Assembly (NCBI RefSeq): GCF_024586915.1
Contig: NZ_JANBVS010000003.1
Span: 124,001-188,000 of the forward strand
DNA length: 64,000 bases
Direction of reading: 5' to 3'
Source of the DNA: Bradyrhizobium sp. SRS-191
Lineage (GTDB): Bacteria; Pseudomonadota; Alphaproteobacteria; Rhizobiales; Xanthobacteraceae
Shown here: positions 52,403 through 62,745 of the stretch, piece by piece
Position numbering within the stretch: the first letter of the stretch is position 1
Layout of the letters: every line of letters starts with the position of its first letter
Translations under genes and position numbers: made by a program
Notes under the pieces: generated by a model
Seen by the model: the letters and a program-made list of their open reading frames with translations, nothing else
What the model was told of the DNA's origin: nothing
Databases searched by the model: none

Positions 52403-52727
52403 CCATGATCGGACGGCAAACTACCAGGGCCGCGAAAGCCGGGCAATGTCGATGGCGCAAGGCAGCAAGGCCCGCGACCGCACCGCCAGCTTCTACTGAG
52501 CGCTGCCGCCGACAGCCAGATCCACAGACGCTTCCATCGCCGCGTCAACGCGCTTCACGCCCGGAACGGACGCGAGCGCAAACGCGATCGCGACGGCGAA
52601 TCTTCCTACGCGAGGAACAGGCGCGGGCTACGGGAACCATAGGAACGATCAGACCTGCCGATGTTGAATCCGATTGCAGGTTGGAATGGGCCGTCGCCGA
52701 TACGATGGCTGATGAGGACGATGCCGG
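52403..52727. other. Intergenic region before the Crp/Fnr-type gene
   Basis: No gene is supported in this divergent gap. GGAAC at 52642 followed by GTT at 52663 resembles an EcfG promoter, but the spacing is one or two bases too short. Nothing else was seen. Confidence 0.3.
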
Positions 52728-53522
52728 ATGCAGTCAGGTTTTGCGTTCACGAAGCTGGCGGATCGCCTGACGAGCCTGCTGGAGTTGTCGAGCGACGATC
52801 TTGAACTCCTGGCGCAGATGCCGAGCTCGATCCGCAGCTTCGCCCCGCATGAGGACGTCTGGCGCAAGGGCGACGAACCGACGACGTGCTGCCTGCTTCT
52901 GCAGGGCTATGTCTGCTGGAAGGACACCGATGCCGGCTCGGGCCAGATCACGGCCATCTATGTTCCTGGCGACGTCCCCGACCTCTACACCACCATCGTC
53001 CCGCGCGTTGCGGCGCAGCTCAACGCGCTGAGCCCGGTCGTAGCCGCGTTCGTGCCGCACGCCTTCTTGCGCGAGGCCCGCGCGCGCTCCGCACGGCTGG
53101 CGCGAGCGCTCTCGCTGCTGACACTCGCCGACGCGGCCACGCTGCGGACCTGGCTGACCAATCTCGGCAGCCGAGACTCGTTGAGCCGGGTGGCGCATCT
53201 GATCTGCGAGATCACCGTTCGCCTGCGCGCTGTCGGGCTCGGGCGAGACCTGCGCTTCCCCTCGCCATTCACGCAATCCGATCTCGCGGCCATCTGCGGC
53301 ATCTCGCCGGTGCACGCCAATCGGACGATTCAGGACCTCCGCCGCCGAGAGTTGCTGCACTGGCATTCGCGAACGATCACGGTCACCGATTGGGCCGGGC
53401 TGACGCAGCTGGCCGGCTTTCGTCCGGACTATCTGATGCTGCGCCAGCTGCCGACGCTGGAGTCGCCTGCCACGGAGCGGCAGGGCGCAGGTTCTCCACT
53501 CGAATCCTCGGCACAAGGCTGA
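52728..53522 (+). CDS. Crp/Fnr-family transcriptional regulator
   Basis: A 264-residue regulator. The N-terminal cyclic-nucleotide-binding fold is recognisable by the HEDVWRKGDEPTTCCLLLQG strand pattern. The C-terminal winged helix has FTQSDLAAICGISPVHANRTI and DLRRRELL. The residues that bind cAMP in Crp (an Arg-Ser pair) are not seen, and there is no N-terminal cysteine cluster as in Fnr, so the signal is unknown. Proteins of this type are numerous in Bradyrhizobium. It is convergent with the DUF4142 gene. Confidence 0.85.
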   Translation: MQSGFAFTKLADRLTSLLELSSDDLELLAQMPSSIRSFAPHEDVWRKGDEPTTCCLLLQGYVCWKDTDAGSGQITAIYVPGDVPDLYTTIVPRVAAQLNALSPVVAAFVPHAFLREARARSARLARALSLLTLADAATLRTWLTNLGSRDSLSRVAHLICEITVRLRAVGLGRDLRFPSPFTQSDLAAICGISPVHANRTIQDLRRRELLHWHSRTITVTDWAGLTQLAGFRPDYLMLRQLPTLESPATERQGAGSPLESSAQG

Positions 53523-53563
53523 TCGCATCGACGCGGTCTTGCCGCGACTGCCCGACCTCGGCG

Positions 53564-54094
53564 TCACTTGCCAAGCGATTTAGCCATGTCCAGATGCTTC
53601 TGCAGCACCGGAACGGTCTGCTGGGCAAAGTCCGACAAGGGCGAGTTCGCCGCAGCTTCCTTCTGGTACTTCTTGATATCCTGCTCGTGATCGCTGACCA
53701 TGGCTTTCGCGAAGGCGCGGTCGAAGCGGTCGCCGGAGAGGCCTTCCATCTTGGCGTAGATCGCCTTCTGCTGCTTGTTGGGCTCGGACGGCACTTTCAT
53801 CCCGTTCTGGCTCGCCAGTTGCTGCGCCTTCTGCAGATGCTCGCCATGATCCTGCTGCAGCGCTTGTCCGAATTGCTTGACCTGATCGCTCTGGCCCTTC
53901 TGCTGCGCCAGCTTGCCCATGTTGACCTCGGATAGATCGCCCTCGATCGCCTCGGTCATGAAATGCTGATCCTTGGTGGGCGACTGGCCCTTGGGGGCAG
54001 CGGCCGCGCCGCCGGCCAAGAGCAAGGTCATGACGCAAGCGGTCGTCAGGGCGGGCAAGGTTCTGTTGCGAGAAGCGCCAGTCATCTTGGTCAT
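53564..54094 (-). CDS. DUF4142 exported ferritin-like protein
   Basis: A 176-residue protein from ATG 54094, where GGAGA lies six bases upstream. It has a signal peptide (TTACVMTLLLAGGAAA) and a four-helix domain (QHFMTEAIEGDLSEVNMGKL; FGQALQQDHGEHLQKA; MVSDHEQDIKKYQKEA). DUF4142 proteins resemble ferritins in fold and act in the periplasm; a metal role is unproven. Members are often stress-induced in rhizobia. Here the upstream GGAAC is followed by TCTT instead of CGTT, so EcfG control is doubtful. Confidence 0.82.
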   Translation of the reverse strand: MTKMTGASRNRTLPALTTACVMTLLLAGGAAAAPKGQSPTKDQHFMTEAIEGDLSEVNMGKLAQQKGQSDQVKQFGQALQQDHGEHLQKAQQLASQNGMKVPSEPNKQQKAIYAKMEGLSGDRFDRAFAKAMVSDHEQDIKKYQKEAAANSPLSDFAQQTVPVLQKHLDMAKSLGK

Positions 54095-54210
54095 CATCCA
54101 TCTCCGGGTTGGAAGCCTGTGTTGCGACTGCAAGAGTCGCGGCCCGGGATGGTTCCTATGAGGTCAGCCCATGGCCCACCGGGTTGGCATGCTGATGAGC
54201 TCGGACGACC

Positions 54211-55944
54211 TCATGCCGTGCGCACCCGGGCGAGGAAGTGACCGACCTCCTGTTTCAGGCGCATTCCATCGGCGGAGAGTGACTGCGCCGCGGTCAACAC
54301 CTGCGATGATGATGCACCGGTGTCGGTCGCGCCGGACTGAACCTCGGAGATTCCCGACGAGACTTGTGCCGCGCCGACCGCGGCCTGCTGCACGTTGCGG
54401 GAGATCTCCTTGGTCGCATTGCCCTGCTCCTCGGCGGCGGCCGCAATCGCGCCAGTGATGTCCGACATGCCGGAAATCGTAAACCTGATGTCCTTGATCG
54501 CGCCGACGGCCGTCACGGCTGCAGACTGGATCTCGGCAATGTAGCCGGAGATGTCCTTGGTCGCGTCCGCCGTCTGGGCTGCGAGCTCCTTCACCTCCGA
54601 GGCAACGATCGCAAAGCCGCGCCCGGCCGGTCCGGCCCGCGCCGCCTCGATCGTGGCGTTGAGCGCCAAAAGGTTGGTCTGCTGGGCGATCGCGGTGATC
54701 ATGCCGACGATGCTGCCGACCTTGTCGGCCGCGGCTGCCAGCTTGGTCATCGACTCGTCCGTGCTCGTCGCCTGCGCCACCGCCTCCCTCGCGACCCGCG
54801 AGGCGCCTTCGATCTGGCGACCGATCTCGGCTGCCGTTGCCGCCATCTCCTCCGTGGCCGCTGCAACCGACTGAACGCTGGCGGAGGCCTGCTCCGACGC
54901 CGAGGCGACACTGATGGACAGCTCCCGCGTGGTCGAGGCCGTCGTTTCCAGGCTCGAGGCGGCCTGCTCGAGACCGCCCGAACTCGACGAGACACGTTCG
55001 ATGATCCCGCCGATGGCACTCTCGAAGGAAGCCGTGAAGCTCTCGATGTCCTTCTGACGCTGCGCCTCCGCGCGGCTTTCCGCCTCGGCCTGTTCGGTGC
55101 GCAGGCGCTGCGTTTCCAGCAGGCTGGTCTTGAAGACCTGGGTCGCCCGCGCCATGTCGCCGACCTCGTCGCCGCGCTCGACCCCAGAGATCAGGGCCGA
55201 CAGCGCGCCATCGGCCAACGCGGTCATGCTGTGCACCATCCTGCCGATCGGACGGGACACCGCGAACACGCTCATCAGACCCGTAGCGCTCAGGACCAGG
55301 ATTGCGATCGCGCCGACAGAGACGGATGCGGTCTCGGACGTGGAGATCACCGACCAGACGGCTGTCTTGTCCGCGGCCGCCTTCGAGGCCGCGAAGGTCA
55401 CGATCCCATTCGCCAGCTCGTCGATCGTCTTGGCGACCGGCAGCGTGACATTGCGGGCGAGATCTGCCGCTTCGGCCTCGAGCGCGGCGATCTCCGCAGC
55501 GCGTCCGTCCGCAAGCTCGCGGGCCATCCTGTGCCTGACGTCGGCGATGCGCCTGGCGCCCGTCGCATAGGCGGCGATGGCCGCCTGCAGCGTTTCAATC
55601 CGCGCCTTGATCTCGGCCGATGTCGACCTCTTGTCCATCTCGACGCAGAACTGATCGGCCGCTTGGCGCCCGCCGGAGAGGCGCTGCTCGGCCGCCGCGA
55701 TGTCGGTCTCCGACCTCGCAAGCCGGAGATCGCGCACCGCCACTTGCATCTGCCTGGATTCGGCCTTGGTCTCGATCGCCAGCCTGACGATCTCCTGCTG
55801 GTCGAAGGCCCGGCCGAGATCGCGTTCGATGCTGGCGTTACAGACAACCTGTCCTGCAATCATGATGATGACGGAGGCCACGCCAGCGAGCGCGGCAGTC
55901 ACGAGCTTGGTCGAGATACGGAAGCGATTGAGAAGATGGAGCAT
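54211..55944 (-). CDS. Methyl-accepting chemotaxis protein
   Basis: A 577-residue transmembrane receptor. Helix one is at about 13-35 and helix two at about 205-230; between them is a 170-residue periplasmic helical sensor. HAMP follows ([17 protein letters not shown]), then the signalling domain with the hairpin tip [19 protein letters not shown]. No C-terminal CheR-binding pentapeptide is seen. The ligand is unknown. The gene is alone; the 200 bp upstream contain no other gene. Confidence 0.92.
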   Translation of the reverse strand: MLHLLNRFRISTKLVTAALAGVASVIIMIAGQVVCNASIERDLGRAFDQQEIVRLAIETKAESRQMQVAVRDLRLARSETDIAAAEQRLSGGRQAADQFCVEMDKRSTSAEIKARIETLQAAIAAYATGARRIADVRHRMARELADGRAAEIAALEAEAADLARNVTLPVAKTIDELANGIVTFAASKAAADKTAVWSVISTSETASVSVGAIAILVLSATGLMSVFAVSRPIGRMVHSMTALADGALSALISGVERGDEVGDMARATQVFKTSLLETQRLRTEQAEAESRAEAQRQKDIESFTASFESAIGGIIERVSSSSGGLEQAASSLETTASTTRELSISVASASEQASASVQSVAAATEEMAATAAEIGRQIEGASRVAREAVAQATSTDESMTKLAAAADKVGSIVGMITAIAQQTNLLALNATIEAARAGPAGRGFAIVASEVKELAAQTADATKDISGYIAEIQSAAVTAVGAIKDIRFTISGMSDITGAIAAAAEEQGNATKEISRNVQQAAVGAAQVSSGISEVQSGATDTGASSSQVLTAAQSLSADGMRLKQEVGHFLARVRTA

Positions 55945-56148
55945 GGCCTGGAACTAACGAACTGAACTGGGCTCAGCCTTGCACTCCGCGTGACAGAGAT
56001 CGTTGTGTCAGCACAACCAACCGCGTGAGATATCTCGCAGCACAACTAACGACGTTAACGTGTCCTTCACCAGTCGTCGGACCGGGACAACCCGCAGCCC
56101 CGATGCCGACCACCGCACGAGTCAACCCGACCCCGATCTTCGATCCGC

Positions 56149-57867
56149 TCAGGTCAGCGTCGAGAAGCCGTCCAGCGACGCAGCGCCTCGGGTAGCCATC
56201 GCTGCATGGCAGCGCGCCCGGGCGAGGAGATCATCGATCAGGAAACCGCCGAGTGCCCGCAAGCGAACGCACGCCGGCGCGTCTCCGTCGATCTTAGCGA
56301 GCCGTGCGGCCGACCAGCCGAGTGCAGCATCGATCGCAAGGTGCAGAAAGGCCGTCGCGCCGGCCTCGCCGTCGCGCGGGCGATCCGTCATCTGCGCGAG
56401 CTGCTGCGCCGTCGCCTCCAGCAGTTCGACGATCTCGCCTGCGGCGTTGGCTGTCTCGCTGTTGCGCGAGGCGAACGCGGCGATGTCGGCCTTCGCTCGT
56501 GTCAGGAACACACGCAGCCCTTCGCCGCCATCCTTCCACAATCGGCGATGCAGCAGATCAAGCCCCTGCATCCCGGTGGTGCCTTCGAAGATCGGCAGCA
56601 CGCGCGAGTCGCGCAGCAGCTGCTCGACGGGCCAGTCCGTCGTGTAGCCGGCGCCGCCGAGCACCTGGATGGCGGTGTCCGCGGTCGTGAAGGCCAGCTC
56701 GCCCCCGAGCGTCTTGATGATCGGCAACAGCCATTGGGCCAGCGCCGAGCTCTCACGCCGAGCCTCCGCATCAGTCTCGGTCCGTGCGAGATCGGCCTCG
56801 ACCGCGGCGGCGTAGATCAGGGCGCGCGCGGCCTCGACATTCGACTGCATCGACATCAGCATGCGCTGAACGTCGGCATGCGCCGTAATCGGCAATGGCT
56901 GCGCGCCCGATCCGCCCTGAAGGCGCTGGCGCGCATAGCCGAGGGCCGTGTCGGCAGCCGCCGAGGCAATGCCGAGGCCCATGGCACCGACCGCCATCCG
57001 CATGTTGGTGATCATGACGAACATCTGCGACAGGCCGCGGCCTTCTTCGCCGAGCAGATAGCCGGTGGCGTTCTCGAAGCCCATCGCGCAGGTCGGCGAC
57101 AGATGCAGGCCAAGCTTGTGCTCGATATTGCGGACCACGACGCCGTTGTCCGCGCCGTCGATGCGATCGGGAACGAGGAAGAGCGACAGTCCCATGGCTC
57201 CGTCGGTGCGCGCCAGCAGGCAATGCACGATGCGTCCGGTCAGATCGTGGCCGCCGAACGAAATCCATTGCTTCTCGCCGGTGATCGACCAGCGTCCGTC
57301 GCCGCGGGCCACGGCCTTGGTCCGGATGCGGCTGGCATCCGAGCCCGCGCCGACCTCGGAGATGCAGATCGTCGCGCCCCACTCGCCGGCAATCAGCTTC
57401 GGCAACCATTCCGAGCGAATGCCGTCGTCGGAAGTCCAGGCATCGATCAGCCTCACCGCCGAGCGCACCGGCACCGGCAGCATGCCGAACGCGGCGCAAT
57501 GACGATCGAACACCTCCTGCACGGCGACGGCGACGACCAGCGGCAGCCCCTGCCCGCCAAGCTGCTCCGGAAGGTCGAGCGCGATCCAGCCGCCCTCGGC
57601 ATAGTCGCGCCAGACCTCGCGGTGCAGCTGCGAGGTCGCGACAACGCCATCCGTCAGCCGTGGTGCTGCGATGTCCGATTGCGCGTTAAGGGCTTCGAGC
57701 CGATCGGCCGCAAAGGCTGCCGCCTGCTCCAGAATGGCTGCGATCGTCTCGTCAGTCGCTTCGGAAAAGCCCGGCGACAACTCCCGCAGCCGGGCGAGAC
57801 CCGGCAGGGCCGCGAGCTGGACTTGAAGGCTGGTGCAGTCGATCGAGGGAATGCTGGCGCGGGTCAT
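56149..57867 (-). CDS. Acyl-CoA dehydrogenase family protein
   Basis: A 572-residue flavoprotein. FAD-site segments ATICISEVGAGSD and GEKQWISFGGHDLTG are clear, and the catalytic glutamate is in LPIFEGTTGMQGLDLL. The extra N-terminal helices and C-terminal extension place it with the long-chain or 3-methylmercaptopropionyl-CoA dehydrogenase (DmdC/AidB-like) group of 570-600 residues. The start is uncertain: ATG at 57867 has no ribosome binding site, and the frame is open to 58005. It stands alone, so the acyl-CoA substrate cannot be inferred. Confidence 0.85.
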   Translation of the reverse strand: MTRASIPSIDCTSLQVQLAALPGLARLRELSPGFSEATDETIAAILEQAAAFAADRLEALNAQSDIAAPRLTDGVVATSQLHREVWRDYAEGGWIALDLPEQLGGQGLPLVVAVAVQEVFDRHCAAFGMLPVPVRSAVRLIDAWTSDDGIRSEWLPKLIAGEWGATICISEVGAGSDASRIRTKAVARGDGRWSITGEKQWISFGGHDLTGRIVHCLLARTDGAMGLSLFLVPDRIDGADNGVVVRNIEHKLGLHLSPTCAMGFENATGYLLGEEGRGLSQMFVMITNMRMAVGAMGLGIASAAADTALGYARQRLQGGSGAQPLPITAHADVQRMLMSMQSNVEAARALIYAAAVEADLARTETDAEARRESSALAQWLLPIIKTLGGELAFTTADTAIQVLGGAGYTTDWPVEQLLRDSRVLPIFEGTTGMQGLDLLHRRLWKDGGEGLRVFLTRAKADIAAFASRNSETANAAGEIVELLEATAQQLAQMTDRPRDGEAGATAFLHLAIDAALGWSAARLAKIDGDAPACVRLRALGGFLIDDLLARARCHAAMATRGAASLDGFSTLT

Positions 57868-58563
57868 CGGAGGCTGTTCGAGGGATGGTGGTTCCAGAGC
57901 AGCCTTTCCTGTGCCAGGGCGGGCATGTCGTGGCAATCCGCCGATAGTCTCGCCGGATCCGGCGAGCATCCAGCCGACGGCCGCGCTCGGTGCGCAATTG
58001 GACAAAGTCTTCTGAGTTCATTTCCGTCCGCCGGTAGAAAAATAGGGCCGGCAAAATAGTGGGTATCGCGAGGTCGCGGATATACTCATCGTCTTCGGCT
58101 GTCATCGGCCGTTCCGCGATCAGTTTTTTGTTCATGAATGCTGTCGGGTGGTTCGGAAGACGCAATCACCGACACCGACATTCGCCAGCGCTGCGGCCCA
58201 GTCGGTCCATGACACTCATTGCGGCCATTGCTCCCCGCATCCGCGCTGAGCCGGCAATTCGCATAGACGGCAGGCGTGCCTTGTAGGTCGCGAACGCTGC
58301 CAGCTCACTTCTGGTGCGGCGACGAGATCAGCGGAATGCACGAGCCGACTCGCCGGCCACAATCGATGCACACCAACTACTTTCGACAATTTTTGGTCGC
58401 AATTTATGACAACTATCGCTCAGCGTGCATCGCGCTTGTGCAACCTCGGCGAGCTTTCATCTTGCTCGTGCGGATGATCGTTCGTATGATTCGAATGTGA
58501 TCGGATCCTGAGAAAAATTCACTTCGACACACTCTTCTTCCCAACGCCCGCGAGACCCGGCCA
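57868..58563. other. Long intergenic region
   Basis: Nearly 700 bp lie between divergent genes. A minus-strand open frame from 58135 (beginning MNKKLIAERPM) has no ribosome binding site or recognisable family. Near 58470-58502 an AT-richer stretch contains TTCGTATGATTCGAA with outer GATC copies, possibly a regulator site for the gene at 58564. Confidence 0.3.
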
Positions 58564-59598
58564 GTGTTACAGCGACGCAGTTTCCTCGGGCTTCCGCTAT
58601 TGGCCTTATGTGGCTCGCCGGACTTGGTCTGGGCAAGCGACTCCGTCGAGCCAGCCAGAGTTAGAGTCACGATCGGCGGAAAGGCTTTTCTACAATACGC
58701 GCCAGTGACACTCGCCGAACGGCTCGGCTTTTTCAAGGATGCGGGCCTCGAGCCGGAGCTTCTTGATGTGAGTGGCGGATCCAAGGCGCTGCAGGCTCTG
58801 GTGGCAGGAAGTGCTGAATTCACTGCCGGCGCTTTCGACCACACGATTCAGATGCATGCAAAGGGACAGAAGATCGTCGGGGTTGTGCTGTTCGGCAGGC
58901 ATCCGACGTTCGCATTGGCCCTGCGCAAGGAGAAGGCTGCGGACTATCGCGACCCAAGCAGCCTGAGAGGCATGAAGATCGGGGTCACGGCATTAGGATC
59001 CCAGACTCAGTTCATGGTGGAGTATATCGCCTTGCGAGCCGGCGTCTCCCCAGCCGACATGTCCTTCGTCAGTGTGGGAGGTGGCACAGGCGCCGTGGCC
59101 GCGATCCGCAACGGGGCGGTGGATGCGGTCGTGACGGGAGAACCGGCGCTGACCACGCTGATCGCCGCAGGTGACGTCAAGCTGGTCGCGGACACGCGCA
59201 CCAACGAAGGCACGATCGGCATTTTCGGTGGCCTCTATCCGTCAGGGACGATCTACGCGCGATCGGACTTCATCGAGCGCCGTCCCGATACAGTCCAGGC
59301 CTTTGCTCTCGCAATGGTTCGCGCGCTACAGTGGATTGATCGCGCATCGGTCGATGAGATTGCCGATGCGCTCCCGGAGGAATGGGCCAAGCCCGATCGA
59401 AACATATTTCTCGCCTCCATCCGGGGCACACGAGACATGTTTTCACCCGACGGCCGGTTCAGCACCGAGAGCGCGGGCATCGCACTTCAGGTGTTGTCGA
59501 CAGTCGACCCACAATTGCGTGGCGTGACGGTCGATCTCTCAGAGACATTTACGAACAGATTCGTCGAAAAGGCTCTCCAGACGCTCGCATCGAAATAG
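58564..59598 (+). CDS. Orphan NMT1/SsuA-type substrate-binding protein
   Basis: A 344-residue periplasmic binding protein of the NMT1/THI5-like group that serves nitrate, sulfonate, taurine or pyrimidine importers. A signal peptide (RRSFLGLPLLALCGSPDLVWA) is followed by YAPVTLAERLGFFKDAGLEPEL and GGSKALQALVAGSAEF. GTG at 58564 has only a weak upstream site. No permease or ATPase gene is in reach. Three TTA codons and a lower GC content set the gene apart from most of the window, which hints at later acquisition. Confidence 0.82.
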   Translation: MLQRRSFLGLPLLALCGSPDLVWASDSVEPARVRVTIGGKAFLQYAPVTLAERLGFFKDAGLEPELLDVSGGSKALQALVAGSAEFTAGAFDHTIQMHAKGQKIVGVVLFGRHPTFALALRKEKAADYRDPSSLRGMKIGVTALGSQTQFMVEYIALRAGVSPADMSFVSVGGGTGAVAAIRNGAVDAVVTGEPALTTLIAAGDVKLVADTRTNEGTIGIFGGLYPSGTIYARSDFIERRPDTVQAFALAMVRALQWIDRASVDEIADALPEEWAKPDRNIFLASIRGTRDMFSPDGRFSTESAGIALQVLSTVDPQLRGVTVDLSETFTNRFVEKALQTLASK

Positions 59599-59655
59599 CA
59601 CTGCGGAGAGCTCGAAGCGATGAACACGCCCGCGGCACTGTGTGATCGAGGCTAG

Positions 59656-60498
59656 GTGGTGGCGCCCCGAACTTCCCGGCATTTGGACGCCTCTGTTGCT
59701 GCCAAGAAAACGGCGCGGAAGACGGCTCCGGCAGATGAGCCCAAGCGCCCCAAACGGCGTCCCACGATTCTTGCAAGACGCAGGCGCGATATACCGCTTC
59801 ATCATCAGGTGTTCTTGGTCCTGCAGGATGAGATCGCCGAACGCCGCTATGCGCCGGGAGAAATATTGCCGGCGGAGGCGGATCTGGCTGCGCTCTTCGG
59901 CGTCTCGCGCGTCACCATTCGGGCAGCTTTGGACACTCTCAACGAGCTTGGACTGATTGAACGCCGGCAGGGCATCGGCACGTTCGTTCGGGAGCTGTCG
60001 AAGCCGGAGCCCCTCACCGTGCCGATGATGGACCTCGCCGCCCGGGCCAGGGAGATCGTGCGCACGACGCGAGCTCACGTGGTCGAGTTCGAATTCAAGG
60101 TGGCCCCTCGTCACGTTCGCGAGCATTTCCAAGCCCAGTCGGACGACCTCTTCCAGCGGACGGTTCGCATCCGCTACATGAATGACTGGCCAATCATGCA
60201 GGTGACGACCTACATTCCGGAAGCGATCGGACGGCACTTTGGTCCTGAAGACATGGAAGGTGGGTCGCTCTATGCGATCTTGCAGCGCTTCGGCATTACG
60301 TTCGCGTCCGGCGAGCAGATCGTGACGGCAGCTGCGGCTGACCCCATTGTCGCTGCGCGTCTCAATGTCGCGATAGGCGCGCCGCTCTTGAAGGTGGTGC
60401 GCATTCATTTCGACGGCGCCGGACGTCCGATTCAACACTTCGAGCTGCTTGCTCCCCCCGCAACCTATGAGCTGCGTATGCCGTTGAAAGACTTCTAG
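59656..60498 (+). CDS. GntR-family regulator of the HutC/UTRA group
   Basis: A 280-residue regulator. A basic N-terminal tail of about 40 residues (KKTARKTAPADEPKRPKRR) precedes the GntR winged helix (LPAEADLAALFGVSRVTIRAALDTL; ERRQGIGTFV). The UTRA effector domain covers about 105-275 and ends in HFELLAPPATYELRM. GTG at 59656 (tandem GTG GTG) follows GAGG. It may control the binding protein gene in front or the MmgE/PrpD genes to the right. The effector is unknown. Confidence 0.87.
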   Translation: MVAPRTSRHLDASVAAKKTARKTAPADEPKRPKRRPTILARRRRDIPLHHQVFLVLQDEIAERRYAPGEILPAEADLAALFGVSRVTIRAALDTLNELGLIERRQGIGTFVRELSKPEPLTVPMMDLAARAREIVRTTRAHVVEFEFKVAPRHVREHFQAQSDDLFQRTVRIRYMNDWPIMQVTTYIPEAIGRHFGPEDMEGGSLYAILQRFGITFASGEQIVTAAAADPIVAARLNVAIGAPLLKVVRIHFDGAGRPIQHFELLAPPATYELRMPLKDF

Positions 60499-60663
60499 CC
60501 TGCCTGCAAACGCGCAGGGTCCAGGGCACGCCCGTCCAAACCGGAATTTGGGTGCGCGCGAAGGAGCAACGCTCTCGATCTCGCGAGGGCTTGCCCGCAG
60601 CGGACCACCCCATTGGAAGAGATCACAAGAAATGAGCCTCTGCATGACGGCTGAACGACACAG

Positions 60664-61449
60664 ATGACGTCAGAACCAGCTTCTCCTTCCTTCCCTCGCT
60701 TCCAATCGACGGTCCCTCACTACGTGGCCGGGCGACCGAACTACGCACCCGCGCTCATCCAATTGGTGGCGGATCACCTTCGTCTGACCAAGGACCATCG
60801 ATTGATGGATTTAGGCTGCGGCCCAGGTTGGCTCGGGATCGCGTTTGCGCCGCTGGTCGGCGAGGTCATCGGAATAGATCCGGAGCCCGCCATGCTTGAG
60901 GCTGCCCGGACGATCGCGACCGCGGCGGGCGTTGAGATCCAACTGATCGAAGGCAGCTCGTTCCACCTGGGCCCGCAGCTCGGCCGCTTTCGCGCCGTGG
61001 CGATCGGGCGCGCCTTTCATTGGATGGATCGCGCCGATACGCTGCGAAAGCTCGATGCATTGATTGAGGAGGACGGAGCAGTCCTGCTGTTCAATGACGT
61101 GCGCCCCGATGTCCCCCAGAATGCCTGGTACAAGCGATATTCCGACGTCGTCGATCGCTTCACCAACAGGAGTGTCGGCTTCGCATCCGAGCGCTTGCGC
61201 CACGAAACGATCCTGCTGGAGTCGAGCTTCAGTCAGCTCACCAGAATTGGCGTCATTGAGCAGCGTCTGGTGCCTGTCGTCCGTCTGATCGATCGCGCAC
61301 TATCGATGTCGACGTCCTCGCCTGAACAGCTGGGCGCCCTCTCAGGTCAGCTCGCGCAGGAGCTGGCGACAGAGATGTCGCCGTTCGCGACCGCCGGCGG
61401 CGTCGTAGAAGTCATCGAATCGCAAGTCCTCATTGCACGACGCCGCTGA
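60664..61449 (+). CDS. Class I SAM-dependent methyltransferase
   Basis: A 261-residue methyltransferase. The SAM-binding motif I reads LMDLGCGPGWLGIAFAP, with acidic motif II VIGIDPEPAML. The N-terminal YVAGRPNYAPALI is typical of the methyltransf_11/25 group. No ribosome binding site precedes the ATG. A TTA codon lies within motif I. The methyl acceptor is unknown, and neighbours do not help. Confidence 0.85.
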   Translation: MTSEPASPSFPRFQSTVPHYVAGRPNYAPALIQLVADHLRLTKDHRLMDLGCGPGWLGIAFAPLVGEVIGIDPEPAMLEAARTIATAAGVEIQLIEGSSFHLGPQLGRFRAVAIGRAFHWMDRADTLRKLDALIEEDGAVLLFNDVRPDVPQNAWYKRYSDVVDRFTNRSVGFASERLRHETILLESSFSQLTRIGVIEQRLVPVVRLIDRALSMSTSSPEQLGALSGQLAQELATEMSPFATAGGVVEVIESQVLIARRR

Positions 61450-61591
61450 GGCTCAAGCTTGATCGCAGGCTCGGCTTCCTTCTGCTTCCTTGCCCGTCCG
61501 ACGGAGGCGCCAGCCCGTGCGCGCCTGTCGCCAAGATTGTCGCCAAGATCATCGGTCCGCTCGATGACGAAGACGGCCCGCAGCAAAGACC

Positions 61592-62041
61592 TCAGCTCAG
61601 ATCGACACCGGCCACGGAACAAGCGGATTCGATCAGATGCCGCACCGTCCGGGCATCCCAGTCCAGCCGCTCGGGAACGTCCGTCCAGTAATTCGACAAT
61701 ACGTGTGCAGCATGCCGTGCCTTCACACCCAGACCAACGACCGTTCGCGCCGGAATCGCCATGATGGCGCGCTCGATCGGGTCGAGCGAGCTCAAGACCG
61801 CTTCAATGCGCTCTATGCTGGGCGCGACCACGGCAGCCATCTGGGACTTGGCGTCGCAGGACGCGGCAGCTGATTGCGCATCTTGCTGCTGGAGCGTTGC
61901 GAGTTCTGCGGAGAGGGCTTCAAAGCTGCGGCCGAGGGCCACAAGCACGGCATCGGGATTTTCTTCGATGGTTTGCCTATCGAGCATCGGACCATCTGGC
62001 TCGACGGCTGCCAAAATTCGCAGGGTTTCATCAAGAGACAT
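61592..62041 (-). CDS. Hypothetical helical protein
   Basis: A 149-residue protein from ATG 62041, with GGAG about eight bases upstream. The first 70 residues are helical (MSLDETLRILAAVEPDG; SFEALSAELATLQQQDAQSAA), suggesting a short coiled coil. The rest contains GLGVKARHAAHVLSNYWTD. I do not recognise the family. Confidence 0.6.
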   Translation of the reverse strand: MSLDETLRILAAVEPDGPMLDRQTIEENPDAVLVALGRSFEALSAELATLQQQDAQSAAASCDAKSQMAAVVAPSIERIEAVLSSLDPIERAIMAIPARTVVGLGVKARHAAHVLSNYWTDVPERLDWDARTVRHLIESACSVAGVDLS

Positions 62042-62745
62042 CACCGAACTCCAGGCCGAAAACGGTCGGTGGAAGGTCGCCGACAGCCGGTCGGTTGCAA
62101 GGGATCGACGTGCACCCAACGGGCGCCATCGCCTCTCCTTCTCGATGTGAGACGATATCGCCCAGTCGTATTAACATCAATACAATATCTGCTGCAGGCC
62201 GTAATCAATAGGTCCTAGATTGCCTGAGGCCAGCAACCGCTCACGCTGAGAGCTCGCCTGCAAAGCGGGAACGACGTCGTCTTCGACGCCGGTTCCTTTC
62301 AAGCGAGCTTTCGAGACCAAATAAGTCGTGCTCGGCCAGCCCGGCCTACTCATGCCACGCAAGCCTGCGCTTGGCCAGCTACCGAAATTGGTGGTCCCTA
62401 CGCCTGCGGCGAGACCACCGGCTCCGAAAGCTCGTTCGCCTTCCGCAGTGCGGCCGATTGCCTTAGCGGCCCCTCTTTCCATCATTGCTGCCTGACGCGA
62501 GTAGCCAAGCGCCTGCTCTTCAAATGATGCCCCGGCAAAACGTCCCGCCTCAACGCGCCCCCCCTCAATCTGCGGGTTCGCGCGGTCAATGGCCAAAAGC
62601 GGTGCAGCCAGGTGCCCCGGCACGATGGAAAACGCCGCACCGTTTGATCGAGCACGCCGATGTCGTCGCGAATGATGACAGGTCAGTGCCCCAGGACTCC
62701 GGATCGCTCGATCGCAAATGGCGGCGGTGACGCTATCTCTCTGGC
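62042..62745. other. Region with a doubtful open frame
   Basis: A minus-strand frame at 62177-62623 (148 codons; for example AMMERGAAKAIGRTAEGERAF) has no ribosome binding site that convinces me and no known fold. It may be a remnant of a longer gene. The AT-richer stretch around 62150-62215 could hold promoter sequence. Nothing else was supported. Confidence 0.3.

Noticed and set aside
52642..52665. EcfG promoter before the Crp/Fnr-type gene
   Set aside because: GGAAC and GTT are present but the spacer is too short compared with the consensus seen at five other sites.
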